Below the pieces are notes generated by a model. It was not told the DNA's origin, searched no databases, and saw only the letters and a program-made list of their open reading frames with translations. The translations under genes were made by a program, and so were the position numbers. Shown piece after piece: positions 32,928 through 42,129 of a stretch of DNA of 64,000 nt. The stretch lies in the NCBI GenBank assembly GCA_028818375.1, contig JAPPOB010000010.1, positions 62,001 through 126,000 of the forward strand, given 5' to 3'. Position 1 is the stretch's first letter, and each line of letters begins with the position of its first letter. Source of the stretch: Anaerolineaceae bacterium (GTDB lineage: Bacteria > Chloroflexota > Anaerolineae > Aggregatilineales > Phototrophicaceae).

Positions 32928-33798
32928 ACGAATTGCGAATGCACAATACCGCTTGCCAACTCTGGCTGAAGTCAGAAATCAACTGTTCCCGGTAATCAAA
33001 TACGCCCTGGTTGTCGCGGGTGGCATCGGGACGGCGTTGCCCTTCATCTGGATGGTGCTCAGCTCCTTCAAGACCAACGCCGACATCGGCCGCATCCCGA
33101 TGCACTGGTTCCCGACTGAGTGGATCCCGCAAAATTACGCGAAGGTCTTCGAGATCATGCCCTTCGCGCGCTTCTACCTGAACAGCATCATTGTGGGTGT
33201 GTTGACGACCCTGGGCGCCTTGTTGATCTGTTCCATGGCAGCCTACGCCTTCGCGCGCATCCGCTTCATCGGTCGCGACATCATGTTCATGTTGATTCTG
33301 GCGACGATCATGATCCCCTGGTGGGTCACCCTGATTCCGGCTTACCTTGTGATTCGACAGCTGGGGTGGCTGAACACCTATCAGGGTCTGGCCGTGCCCG
33401 GCATGCTTAACATTATGGGGATCTTCCTGTTGCGGCAGTTTTTCCGCACCATTCCGCCCGATATCGAAGACGCGGCCTTTGTCGATGGTGCCAGCCGCCT
33501 GCAGATCTACTCGCGCATTGTCCTTCCCATGGCCAAGCCGGCGCTGTTGACCGTTGGGCTGATGACCCTGATGGGCAGCTGGAACAGCCTGGTGTGGCCG
33601 CTGGTCATCTCCCAGCACGAATCGATGCGCACCCTGCCGCTGGGTCTGGCGGTGCTGGCCAACCTGGCGGGCTGGGTCCGTCATGAAACGGGAGCGCTGC
33701 TGGCCGCGACCTTTCTCTCAATTTTGCCCATTGTGGTGATCTACATGTTCCTGCAGCAGTACTTCATCCGCGGCCTTGCCCTGAGCGGACTCAAGTAG
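32917..33798 (+). CDS. Sugar ABC transporter permease (MalG/UgpE-like)
   Basis: Second permease, 293 residues, with the MalG pattern: a short N-terminal helix, PFIWMVLSSFKTNADIGRIP, FARFYLNSIIVGVLTTLGAL, and the EAA loop DIEDAAFVDGASRLQIYSRI followed by a terminal helix region ending QQYFIRGLALSGLK, the usual MalG closing. It forms a heterodimer with the upstream permease. It is convergent with the PlsC gene, with 14 bases between stops. Confidence 0.93.
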   Translation: MTAERIANAQYRLPTLAEVRNQLFPVIKYALVVAGGIGTALPFIWMVLSSFKTNADIGRIPMHWFPTEWIPQNYAKVFEIMPFARFYLNSIIVGVLTTLGALLICSMAAYAFARIRFIGRDIMFMLILATIMIPWWVTLIPAYLVIRQLGWLNTYQGLAVPGMLNIMGIFLLRQFFRTIPPDIEDAAFVDGASRLQIYSRIVLPMAKPALLTVGLMTLMGSWNSLVWPLVISQHESMRTLPLGLAVLANLAGWVRHETGALLAATFLSILPIVVIYMFLQQYFIRGLALSGLK

Positions 33799-33812
33799 GG
33801 CAGGGCAGAACT

Positions 33813-34553
33813 TCAGGCACGTCCGACAAACTCCAGAGTGTTGCCGGTGGCCTGGTCAAGGTCGCTGTAAGCGCCGCGTAGTGCGGGATCGACGAGCGCG
33901 GCGGAAAGTTGATACATGGCCTCGTCGGTCATTATCTGCAAACGCTCGCGGGAGATGCGACGCGCCCCTTCCTTGCGAAAGCGGAAAGGGCGGCCGTAGC
34001 GGAGGTGAATCTCCGGGCGCTGCAGGCGCAGCCATTTGCGGTTCCAGCCGCGAGCGCCGGAGATGGCGCAGGGCAGGACCACCGCGTCCGCCTTTGTTGC
34101 AATCCAGGCCAGGCCTTCCTTCGGCCGCGCCAGACCGCCCTGGCGTTGTCGCGTGCCCTCCGGTGCAATGAGGATGCACTGGCCGTCACGCAGCAACTCG
34201 ATGGACGTCGACAGGGCCTGACGGTCGATCTCGCCCCTTCGCACTGTGTAGCAGTCCCACCACCAGACGGCTGCGCGACCGAGGAAGAAGTAGGTGTTCT
34301 CGATTTTGGTCATGGGGATAACGAAGCGCTTGGTGGTGGTGGCCATGATCAAACCAGGGTCCAGCCCGCTGGTGTGATTGATCATCATGATAAGGGGGCC
34401 TCTGGCCGGAATATGCTCAAGGCCAGAGACCGTCAGCCGATTGAAATTGATGGCAATCGCGCGGATGGCAGAGCGAAACACGCCGCGGCGCCAACGCAGC
34501 CAGGGGCTGTCCTGGCGTTGCAGGTAAAGCTGTACTTCAGCCCGTGCGCTCAT
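33813..34553 (-). CDS. plsC: 1-acyl-sn-glycerol-3-phosphate acyltransferase family protein
   Basis: PlsC-family acyltransferase of 246 residues, normally making phosphatidic acid at the membrane. The family motif I is MINHTSGLDPGLIM (H-x4-D), motif III is IAPEGTRQRQGGLARPKEG (EGTR), and LPCAISGARGWNRKWL contains motif IV. A hydrophobic strip (residues 20-45) suits the usual membrane association. ATG 34553 overlaps the RluB stop (ATGA), which decides the start; the frame stays open 134 codons further upstream but that is only the antisense-rich region of the RluB gene. Whether the acceptor is LPA or another lipid cannot be told. Confidence 0.9.
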   Translation of the reverse strand: MSARAEVQLYLQRQDSPWLRWRRGVFRSAIRAIAINFNRLTVSGLEHIPARGPLIMMINHTSGLDPGLIMATTTKRFVIPMTKIENTYFFLGRAAVWWWDCYTVRRGEIDRQALSTSIELLRDGQCILIAPEGTRQRQGGLARPKEGLAWIATKADAVVLPCAISGARGWNRKWLRLQRPEIHLRYGRPFRFRKEGARRISRERLQIMTDEAMYQLSAALVDPALRGAYSDLDQATGNTLEFVGRA

Positions 34554-35407
34554 GGGCGAGCCCTGCGACGGACCGGCTTTCTGTCGCTGCCCCTCCCCGA
34601 AGGTCTTCGAAAGCTGCGCCGTTGCTGCGCTCGCACTGGCCTTTTGCGAGGCGGACGAGGCTGCCGACTTCTCTTGAGGGAGCTGTCCGGCGTCTTCAGA
34701 AGTGTCAGTTCGCGTTTGTCCAGTTCGCGCCACTGGCCCGGCCTCAAGTCCCCCAGGCCGAGGCGGCCAATGTGCGTGCGGGTCAGGTGGCGCACCGGGT
34801 GCCCCAGTGCGCTGGCGACGCGGCGAATCTGACGCTTGCGGCCCTCCGCCATGACGATCTCGACCACCGCCAAACCCTGGCTGTTCCTGACGACCCTGAC
34901 AACGCATGGGGCAGTTCTGCTTTCTTCTTCCGGCAACCAGATGCCCTTTTCCCACTTTCGCAGGGCGTCGCTGTTGGGCAAACCATAAAGCGTAGCCCTG
35001 TAGGTGCGCGTATGCTGGAAGCTCGGATGTGTCAGACGGTGAGTCAGTTCTCCGTCGTTGGTGAGCACCACCAGGCCCTGGCTGTCGGCATCGAGCCGCC
35101 CGACAAGAAACAAATGTCCGGGACGCTTGACCAGGTCGCGCACGGTGGCGCGCTCATCTCCCTTGTGGCGCGTCGTACTCGAAAGCACGTTGAGCGGCTT
35201 GTTGAGCGCGATGTAGACCTGCCTGGGCGCGCGCAGCAGCAAGGGCTCGCCATCCAGCGTGATGTCGTCGCTGGCCGGGTCGGCTTTCGCGCCAAGCTCA
35301 GCGACTGCGCCGTTTATGCGGACGCGACCCTGGCGAATGAACTCCTCGCATGCGCGTCGCGATCCCAGTCCCCCCTGGGCCATGAGTTTTTGCAAGCGTT
35401 GCTGCAC
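34550..35407 (-). CDS. RluB-type ribosomal pseudouridine synthase
   Basis: RsuA/RluB family enzyme of 285 residues that modifies 23S or 16S rRNA. Residues 1-60 hold an S4 RNA-binding domain (LQKLMAQGGLGSRRACEEFI). The catalytic domain contains VGRLDADSQGLVVLTNDGEL with the nucleophile Asp (in RLDADSQGL) and THRLTHPSFQHTRTYRATL. After residue 225 there is a basic low-complexity tail with many Arg/Pro (RKRPVRAQQRRSFRRPSGRG), typical for RluB members and for RNA binding. It shares an ATGA overlap with plsC, an unusual pairing of RNA modification and lipid synthesis. Confidence 0.92.
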   Translation of the reverse strand: MQQRLQKLMAQGGLGSRRACEEFIRQGRVRINGAVAELGAKADPASDDITLDGEPLLLRAPRQVYIALNKPLNVLSSTTRHKGDERATVRDLVKRPGHLFLVGRLDADSQGLVVLTNDGELTHRLTHPSFQHTRTYRATLYGLPNSDALRKWEKGIWLPEEESRTAPCVVRVVRNSQGLAVVEIVMAEGRKRQIRRVASALGHPVRHLTRTHIGRLGLGDLRPGQWRELDKRELTLLKTPDSSLKRSRQPRPPRKRPVRAQQRRSFRRPSGRGSDRKPVRRRARP

Positions 35408-35464
35408 GCGCTTCTCCTGCTGCCATCGACACTCGAGGCCGCTTCCAGGGGGACTTGACCGACG

Positions 35465-36361
35465 CTAGCGGTCCGGCTCGTCAAGATTGATTTGTGCCAG
35501 CGATTCGTAGACGCTCACGATGGCGCTGTTGTCCAGTTCGCGATTGCCTTGCTCCAGCATGGCGGCATAAAGCTGGTGAATCACTGCGGATACTGGTAGC
35601 GGAATGCCGTAAGTGCGGGCCGTGTCCAGAATGATGCCATGGTCCTTGTGCTGCATGTAAGCCTTGAAACCGGGCTGCCGATTGCCGGCAAAGAGCCGCG
35701 GCGGTTTGACGTCAAGGGTCCACATCTGGGCAGCGCCACCCTTGATGGCATCCACCACCCGTTGCGGATCCACGCCGGCCTTCTGCGCGGTGATCAAGGC
35801 CTCCGCGAGTGAGGCCATTTGCGCGCCCACGATAATCTGGTTGCAGACCTTGGCGATCTGGCCGGCGCCACTGTCACCGACCAGCACCCAGGCCTTGCCC
35901 GTGGCTTCAAAAAGCGAGACAGAGCGGTCAAAGGCCTCCTGCGGCCCGCCAACCATGATGGTCAGGGTCCCGTCGCGCGCGCCAACGTCGCCGCCACTGA
36001 CGGGCGCATCCAGGGCCTGGACGTCCTTTGCCGCGAGGCGTTCGGCCAGCATGCGGGCCGTTTCAGGTTTGATGGTGCTGTTGTCGATAAAGACGGTTCC
36101 GGGCCTTGCTCCTTCAAGTATCCCTTCAGGGCCCAGCACGACCTGCTCCACGTCCGGCGAATCGGGCAGATTGGTGCATACGAATTCCACCTGTCCGGCC
36201 ACCTCGGCCGGCGAACTGGCGGCGCTGGCGCCTTCTGCGGCGAGCGAATCGACGATGGCGCGGCTGCGATTGTGGACGACCAGTTCATGGCCGGCCTTCA
36301 TCAGGTTGCGCGCCATGGCAGCACCCATGATGCCCAGCCCGATATATCCGATTCTCGCCAT
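35465..36361 (-). CDS. 3-hydroxyisobutyrate / tartronate-semialdehyde-type dehydrogenase
   Basis: Beta-hydroxyacid dehydrogenase of 298 residues. IGYIGLGIMGAAMARNLMKA is the NAD(P)-binding loop, LDAPVSGGDVGARDGTLTIM carries the substrate-binding D-A-P-V-S-G-G signature, and the catalytic Lys is in GAGQIAKVCNQIIVGAQ. Members oxidise 3-hydroxyisobutyrate or reduce tartronate semialdehyde; the two cannot be distinguished here. The start at 36361 has AAGGAGCGC upstream. The neighbouring glycosyltransferase gene ends 23 bases before it and is codirectional, but no metabolic link is obvious. Confidence 0.9.
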   Translation of the reverse strand: MARIGYIGLGIMGAAMARNLMKAGHELVVHNRSRAIVDSLAAEGASAASSPAEVAGQVEFVCTNLPDSPDVEQVVLGPEGILEGARPGTVFIDNSTIKPETARMLAERLAAKDVQALDAPVSGGDVGARDGTLTIMVGGPQEAFDRSVSLFEATGKAWVLVGDSGAGQIAKVCNQIIVGAQMASLAEALITAQKAGVDPQRVVDAIKGGAAQMWTLDVKPPRLFAGNRQPGFKAYMQHKDHGIILDTARTYGIPLPVSAVIHQLYAAMLEQGNRELDNSAIVSVYESLAQINLDEPDR

Positions 36362-36384
36362 CTGGCGCTCCTTGTCCTGTGCCT

Positions 36385-37965
36385 TCAGTCCTTGCGGGTC
36401 ACCCGAAACTGTAGCGGAATTCCCAGCATTAGACGAGTCTGGGCCTGCAGCGTGGGCAGGGCCACAAAGACCAGGGCCAAAATGAGCATCAGGGGGAAAC
36501 TTGCCAGTGTAAGGGCGCGTTCCTTCAGGGTCTGCGGGCGATCGGCAGGTCTTGGAGGTCGCATGCTGACGTCCTGGGCCCACAGCACAATGCATAGTGT
36601 GGAAACCAGCAGGAAACCCGTCTGCAACGCCAGAAAGACCGGGCTGCGAACATTTAATTCGAGCAACTCACGCAGGATGTCGGGGTGAAGTAGCAAGGTT
36701 ACCTGGGAGCCAACTGTCAGGAGAATCCAGCCCGCTCCGGCCAGCAGGATGTCGTGGGCGACGCGGAATAGTAACTGAAAGGCAACGCCAAAACGAATGT
36801 CCGGACGCGCCAGCATTTGCGCAATGATGTAGCCGACCTCCTTGCTGCCCCATGCGTGGCGCAGGGTCTGCAAATAGCGGTTGACCACGGTTTCACGCAG
36901 GGTCCTGCCGGTTGTGGCGTGGGCGGCAAAGGGCAGGAAGATGCGTTCCAGGCGGACCTGACCCTCCCTGGCAAACCAGGACTTGATGAACATGTGCCAT
37001 TCGTCGGCGATGACGTCGCCGTCCCAGTAGTCGCTATCCACCAGCAAACGCATGCTCAGGGACCAGGAGGACATCGGCAGGGGTAACCACCATGGCGCGG
37101 AGAGATAGGCAAGTTCAAATGCAGTTGAGTAGGCATTGATCAGGCGCATGGGCGGGCTGATATCCCAAATGTTGGCGTGATAGCGAATCGGCGCCTGCCA
37201 GAAGCGCAAGTGTCTTTGCGGATGCAGGGCGAAGAGGCAGGTCAGGGCGCTGAAATAGCGCGGGTCCCAAAGAGTGTCTGCGTCCATACTGGTCACGACA
37301 AGGGTGTCCAGCTTCAGTTGCCCACCCTCTACCAGGGTCTGATTCGCCTGGCGCGCGGCCCACGCGAGATTTGCGGATTTGCACTGGATTTCACATGGCA
37401 GGTTCTGCGGGTGCACGCTGTAATGAATGCCTGCAAATCGGTCGGCAAAGGCATCACAGAGTCTTTGGGCCTTTGCCGGTGAGCCTTCTTCGGCCTCCTC
37501 CATGGCCAGCACCACGTGCATTTGCTCCCTTGCTTCCGGATAACGCGCAAGGTTGACCAGTGTGGCCACCAGGGTAGCGTGTGACTCGCCGAAATTGGGG
37601 ATCAGGACCAGGTGGCGGATTTCATCCAGGGTCAGGGCATGGGGTCCGGCGTGCTGTTGCCAATAGACCTCCCAATCCTGGCGCTCCCAGGCACGGATCC
37701 GCCGCAGCCCGATAAAGTTGGCGATGCCTGCGAGCAGAAAGCGCAGGGCCGAATACAGCCCGATAAACGATGCCAGGACCAGAATGACGTAAGGCGCTTC
37801 AATGGCCAGGACCAGAGAGACAAGCAATGCCAGCCAGGCCAGAAAGCCGGGAATCCCGTCCAGCACCCTTTGAGGCACTCTGGACGGCAGGTCAGTGCTG
37901 CTCGTGGCCTGGCGGACGCCGGACCGGGCATTCAGGTGTCGACCGCCGCCGGAAAGCAAGGGCAA
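36385..37965 (-). CDS. Membrane-embedded family 2 glycosyltransferase
   Basis: Protein of 526 residues. An N-terminal pair of hydrophobic segments (about 38-75), then a GT-A domain with LVLIPNFGESHATLVATLVN (nucleotide-sugar binding), MHVVLAMEEAEEGSPAKA, the D-x-D metal motif VVTSMDADTLWDPRYF and a likely base in VIADEWHMFIKSWF (E/D-D). The C-terminal quarter has four hydrophobic helices. The usual processive Q-x-x-R-W motif is absent, so it is probably non-processive. The start is a TTG with GAGG upstream and is uncertain; GTG codons at residues 30 and 34 are alternatives. Product unknown. Confidence 0.82.
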   Translation of the reverse strand: MPLLSGGGRHLNARSGVRQATSSTDLPSRVPQRVLDGIPGFLAWLALLVSLVLAIEAPYVILVLASFIGLYSALRFLLAGIANFIGLRRIRAWERQDWEVYWQQHAGPHALTLDEIRHLVLIPNFGESHATLVATLVNLARYPEAREQMHVVLAMEEAEEGSPAKAQRLCDAFADRFAGIHYSVHPQNLPCEIQCKSANLAWAARQANQTLVEGGQLKLDTLVVTSMDADTLWDPRYFSALTCLFALHPQRHLRFWQAPIRYHANIWDISPPMRLINAYSTAFELAYLSAPWWLPLPMSSWSLSMRLLVDSDYWDGDVIADEWHMFIKSWFAREGQVRLERIFLPFAAHATTGRTLRETVVNRYLQTLRHAWGSKEVGYIIAQMLARPDIRFGVAFQLLFRVAHDILLAGAGWILLTVGSQVTLLLHPDILRELLELNVRSPVFLALQTGFLLVSTLCIVLWAQDVSMRPPRPADRPQTLKERALTLASFPLMLILALVFVALPTLQAQTRLMLGIPLQFRVTRKD

Positions 37966-38035
37966 GCTCGACCTCGGTTGGTTTCAGGACGCAAGTTCAG
38001 GATAGCACAGGGCAAGAGCCTTCCTGGGAGAGGGT

Positions 38036-39241
38036 TCAGACCCCCGTAGAGGCCTTGCCGCCCTTGCTGCCCTTTTGACCACGTTGCCTTGTCTGGCCTA
38101 TGAGATCACTACGATAATCGTAGCTGTTGCGTCGCTTTTCGACTCCGGCAGCGCGCGCCAGGTCGATGAGTTCTTCGAGCAACTCCGGAAACGAAAGCCC
38201 GCTCTCCTGCCACAGCCAGGCGGCCAGCGATCCCGGCATGGTATTGATCTCTCCCAGCCAGATCTCATTTGTCTCCGGTTTGACGAAGAAGTCGATCCGC
38301 GCAATGCCGTGCCCGTCGATGGCCCGGAAGGCGCGAATGGCCATTTCCTGAATGCGACGCGTCAGACCCTCGTTCAGCGGCGCCGGAATGATGCGACCGG
38401 CGCCCTTCATCCCCTCTGGACCGTGCAGGTACTTTTCCTCGTAGGTCAGAAAGTCATCCCAACTCAGGGGCTGCTCCAGGGCCGAGGCGCGCAGGTCCGG
38501 GCTGTTGCCAAGTACGGAACAATTGATTTCGACGTGGCCGCTGATGCCCTGTTCGACCAGGACGCGGCGGTCAAAGTGGGTAGCCACGTCGATAGACGCG
38601 CGCAGCAGCGGCTCATCGTCGGCACGGCCGATCCCAATGCTGGAACCGGCAGTGGCCGGCTTCACGAAGACCGGCCACTGTAACTGTTCCCTGATGCGGG
38701 CCAGAATGGAATCCGGATCATCCCGCCACTGTTGCCGGTGAAAATGCAGGGCGGGAACAAGTGGAATGCCCTGTTGCTGCAGCACGGCGCGCGCGCTGAT
38801 TTTGTCATTGGCCAGCGCCGACCCCAGGGTCAGGCAGCCCACGTAGGGCACGTCGGCCAGTTCCAGCAAGCCTTGCAGCGTGCCGTCCTCACCATGCGTG
38901 CCGTGAATCGCCGGGAAAACGACGTCAATGCGTTGCAGCCTGCTGCGGCGAAAGCGGCCGGCCAGGGGTTGCAGCAGCAGCCCGTGATGGCGCCTGTCCG
39001 GCGAAAGCAGCAGGGGATAAACTCCTTCCCTGGCCGTGACGTCTCCATCGAAACTGGCCAGTTCCAGCAAGGGCTCCCCGCCGTACCAGCTTCCTTCACG
39101 GTTGATATAGACCGGCACCACCTCGAAGCGGTCCTGGTCCAGCGCGCGCATGACCTGGCTGGCAGTGACGATCGACACATCATGTTCGACGCTGCGCCCG
39201 CCAAAGATGACGGCGACGGTCCTGCGACGGCGCGCAGTCAT
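38036..39241 (-). CDS. ddl: D-alanine--D-alanine ligase
   Basis: ATP-grasp ligase of 401 residues that makes the D-Ala-D-Ala dipeptide for peptidoglycan. N-terminal VAVIFGGRSVEHDVSIVTAS is the family signature, HGTHGEDGTLQGLLELADVP is the second block, FVKPATAGSSIGIGRA the ATP-binding block, and ARIDFFVKPETNEIWLGEIN the metal-binding block followed by TMPGSLAAWLWQESGLSF. The tail beyond residue 370 is unusually long and ends in a basic GQTRQRGQKGSKGGKAS stretch. Its start overlaps the M20 gene stop (ATGA). The presence of Ddl shows that the organism makes D-Ala-D-Ala. Confidence 0.95.
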   Translation of the reverse strand: MTARRRRTVAVIFGGRSVEHDVSIVTASQVMRALDQDRFEVVPVYINREGSWYGGEPLLELASFDGDVTAREGVYPLLLSPDRRHHGLLLQPLAGRFRRSRLQRIDVVFPAIHGTHGEDGTLQGLLELADVPYVGCLTLGSALANDKISARAVLQQQGIPLVPALHFHRQQWRDDPDSILARIREQLQWPVFVKPATAGSSIGIGRADDEPLLRASIDVATHFDRRVLVEQGISGHVEINCSVLGNSPDLRASALEQPLSWDDFLTYEEKYLHGPEGMKGAGRIIPAPLNEGLTRRIQEMAIRAFRAIDGHGIARIDFFVKPETNEIWLGEINTMPGSLAAWLWQESGLSFPELLEELIDLARAAGVEKRRNSYDYRSDLIGQTRQRGQKGSKGGKASTGV

Positions 39242-40428
39242 GCAGACTTGCGCAAGAGGTGGAAGGCGGATTCCAGCAGCAGGGCAGCGCCCAGCGGGAA
39301 AGAGGATTCGTCGATATCGAAAACCGGGGTGTGGTGGCCGCGATCCCTGTCGTCGAACTTCGCGCCCAGCTGGAACATGGCGCCCGGCGCCAGTTTCGTC
39401 ATGAAGCCAAAGTCCTCGGCCCCCAACATGGGTTGTGGCGGATTAAGTACGTCAGGACCGGCCATGCGTGTCGCGATGTCCCCAATAATGCCCGAGATCT
39501 CAGGGTCGTTGTAGGTGGCGTCGTAGCCGTTCTTGATTTCCAGTTCGTAGTCTCCGCCCATCGCGCGCGAGATGGCCAGCGCGCGCTCCAGTTCGGCAAA
39601 CAGTTGTTCCCGAATGTCGCTGTCGTAGCTTCGAATGGTGCCGCTGATTTCGATGGAGGCCGGAATGACGTTGGAAGCGATGCCGCAGTGAATGGTGCCA
39701 ATAGAGATGATGGCCGGCTTTACCGGGTCGATACGGCGGGCGCGGATGCCAAAGATGGCATTGATGATTTGCGCCAGCATAAAGACCGGGTCCGTGCCCA
39801 GGTGCGGCGACGCACCGTGGCCGCCATCGCCGCGAATGATGGCGTGGAAGGCGTCGTGAGCTGCCATGGCATAACCGCTGCAAACCTCAATCTTGCCGGA
39901 CTCCATGCCGCTGTCCATGTGCAGCGCCAGCACGTTGTCCACGCCAACCAGCGCCCGGTCATCGATCATGCGCATGGCGCCACTCTGACCTTCTTCATCC
40001 TGGTTTTCCTCGCAAGGCTGAAATAGCAGGCGAATCTGGCCGGGCGGTCTCTCGCTTTCCGGAATTTCGCTGAGCATCGTCGCCACGCCCAGCAAGATGG
40101 CCGTATGGGCATCGTGGCCACAGGCGTGCATGACATTGGGCGTTTGCGAACGGTACGCAACGTCGTTTTCCTCGTCGATGGGCAGGGCGTCCATATCTGC
40201 CCGGATGCCAACGACGGGTCTCCCTTCGCCGATGCGGGCCACGACGCCAGTTTTGCCAACCCCGGTCTCCGCCTCGAAGCCCAGCTCGTTCAGGGTCTCT
40301 GCGACCTTGCGGGCCGTGCGAAACTCCTCGAATCCAAGTTCCGGGTGCATGTGAAAGTCGCGCCGCCAGGCGACGATCCTGTCCGCCAGGGAACGCGCAT
40401 GTTCCAGTCGATCGGGGTGATAGGTCAT
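39238..40428 (-). CDS. M20D family amidohydrolase
   Basis: Metal-dependent amidohydrolase of 396 residues, related to hippurate hydrolase, IAA-amino-acid hydrolases and N-acetyl-diaminopimelate deacetylase. Motifs: WRRDFHMHPELGFEE, GIRADMDALPI, VMHACGHDAHTAILLG, a CEENQDEEGQSGA block with the general base, and MLGAEDFGFMTKLAPGAMF. It would cleave an amide from an acyl or N-acyl amino acid. Ribosome binding site CCAGGAGGCC lies before ATG 40428. It overlaps ddl (ATGA), so the product may be a cell-wall or D-amino-acid precursor, but substrate is not deducible. Confidence 0.9.
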   Translation of the reverse strand: MTYHPDRLEHARSLADRIVAWRRDFHMHPELGFEEFRTARKVAETLNELGFEAETGVGKTGVVARIGEGRPVVGIRADMDALPIDEENDVAYRSQTPNVMHACGHDAHTAILLGVATMLSEIPESERPPGQIRLLFQPCEENQDEEGQSGAMRMIDDRALVGVDNVLALHMDSGMESGKIEVCSGYAMAAHDAFHAIIRGDGGHGASPHLGTDPVFMLAQIINAIFGIRARRIDPVKPAIISIGTIHCGIASNVIPASIEISGTIRSYDSDIREQLFAELERALAISRAMGGDYELEIKNGYDATYNDPEISGIIGDIATRMAGPDVLNPPQPMLGAEDFGFMTKLAPGAMFQLGAKFDDRDRGHHTPVFDIDESSFPLGAALLLESAFHLLRKSA

Positions 40429-40500
40429 GTCTGGCCTCCTGGCCGCTTGTCAGAATTCCAGGGAGCATTTTGACACAATGCCGGAATTCCGGGTAGCGTT

Positions 40501-42129
40501 TCAACTCCAGTTTTCGGGCAGATCGTTGAGAAAGAGGACGGCGTCACCCGCAACCAGGTGAGATTCGTACCAGGTGATGGCTTCCGTCAGGGTGTTCACG
40601 GTGTGCAACCGGCCCTCGGCAAATCCGGCCTCCAGCAAGCCTTGCCGCAGGGGTCGCGTCTGTCGCTCGCCGACCAGGATCACGTCACTGGCCTGCCGCG
40701 CCGCTTCCGCGCCAAGTTTCCGGTTTTCGCATTCCATCAGGTCTCCCAGTTCGACCATGCCGGGCGTGACAAGCAGTCGCCGTCCGGCATGCATCCCCAG
40801 CACACGCAGGGCGTGGCGCGCCCCGGCGGGATTCGCACTGTAGCCATCATTGATCAGGGTGATGCCGGTCGCCGTTTCTTCCCTCGCCAGGCGCGCCTCG
40901 GCCGGTTGCAGGCTACGTACGCGCCAGGCGATGTCCCTCAGGGACATGCCCTCGTTCCTGGCGACTGCGGCAGCCAGCAATATGTTATTCACGTTATGTC
41001 TGCCAAGCAGATTCGTGCTGAAGACCACGCGTTCCCCGCTGCGCCGGTCTTCGACGTTGAAGCGCAGCCCGTCCAGACTTTCCTGAATGTCAGTGGCGAC
41101 CAGGCGCGGATCGTCCGCAGGGCTGTCTTCAACTGACCCCTCACAACTGACCGTCAAAATAGTGGCCGGGTGCGCGCGGGCAGCCATCGCGCGCAAATGC
41201 GGATTGTCGCGGTCGAGCACGGCGACTCCGTCGGCGGGCAGGGCGCTGATAATTTCGTACTTGGCAGAGACGATGTTGTCGATGCTGCCAAATCGTTCCA
41301 GATGTTGGGGCCCGATGGCGGTTACGATGCTGATTGCGGGGCGCGCCAGTTCGCAGATTTCAGCGATTTCTCCGGGGACGTAGGCCCCCATTTCCACGAT
41401 GTAATAGTCAAGACTGCGGTCCTCTTCGAGGTCCTGGCTTATCGCCAGACACACGCCCATCAATGTGTTGAAACTCTTTGGCGTTGCGCCAACGCGGCAG
41501 TGCCCGTTCAGGATGTGTTGCAGGTAGACCTTGGTACTGGTTTTGCCATAGCTGCCGGTGATGCCGATGATCGTGGGCCCGGCTTCCATCAGTATTGCGC
41601 GGGCCCGCGCGACAAAGCGGCGTCGCAGCAGGGATTCAAGGGGACGCAGCAACAGGTTGGCGCCGACAAGCAGAACAGGCACCATCAGGACCAGCAGCAG
41701 CCCCGCTGCCGTCACCAGCAGCGGCTGCAAAAGGCCGTCTCCATGGCCGTCAATGGCGGCAATCAGAGGGAGCGCCACCAGCAATGCAAGTACCCAGGCC
41801 ACAAGGAGGAAGCGCCGCACGCGCCAGGTAACACGAAAGCCTTTCTTGACTTCGCCACCTTTCTGCGGCCAGTTGGCCAGGATAGCGACCGGCAAGGACA
41901 GGAACACCGGCAATTGCGTGTCAGGGGCCTCTGCGAAGAGGAGAATCAGGGCCGAGCCAACCAGCCACGCTGTCAGGGGGCGACGTGGCAACCATCTTGA
42001 ACCACGGTCGGCCAACCAGCGCAAATAACGCCCGCTCTCGTATTCTTCCAGTTGAAGATAAAGCGCCTGGCGATAAAGTCGATGGCAACAGCCGGCCAGC
42101 CATACCAGTGCGGCGAGGGCCAGAATCAT
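40501..42129 (-). CDS. MurF-like Mur ligase with N-terminal membrane domain
   Basis: Protein of 542 residues of unusual layout. Residues about 1-165 contain five predicted membrane segments (LALAALVWLAGCCHRLYRQA first), in place of the MurF N-terminal UDP-binding domain. Residues 190-395 form the central Mur ligase with the P-loop GITGSYGKTSTK, VEMGAYVPGEIAEICELARP and the N-N-I-L-L-A-A-A block (GRHNVNNILLAAAVA). The C-terminal domain follows with RRLLVTPGMVELGD. The activity is probably amino-acid or D-Ala-D-Ala addition to a cell-wall precursor at the membrane, but the canonical MurF assignment is uncertain. Overlaps the alpha/beta hydrolase stop (ATGA). Confidence 0.82.
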   Translation of the reverse strand: MILALAALVWLAGCCHRLYRQALYLQLEEYESGRYLRWLADRGSRWLPRRPLTAWLVGSALILLFAEAPDTQLPVFLSLPVAILANWPQKGGEVKKGFRVTWRVRRFLLVAWVLALLVALPLIAAIDGHGDGLLQPLLVTAAGLLLVLMVPVLLVGANLLLRPLESLLRRRFVARARAILMEAGPTIIGITGSYGKTSTKVYLQHILNGHCRVGATPKSFNTLMGVCLAISQDLEEDRSLDYYIVEMGAYVPGEIAEICELARPAISIVTAIGPQHLERFGSIDNIVSAKYEIISALPADGVAVLDRDNPHLRAMAARAHPATILTVSCEGSVEDSPADDPRLVATDIQESLDGLRFNVEDRRSGERVVFSTNLLGRHNVNNILLAAAVARNEGMSLRDIAWRVRSLQPAEARLAREETATGITLINDGYSANPAGARHALRVLGMHAGRRLLVTPGMVELGDLMECENRKLGAEAARQASDVILVGERQTRPLRQGLLEAGFAEGRLHTVNTLTEAITWYESHLVAGDAVLFLNDLPENWS

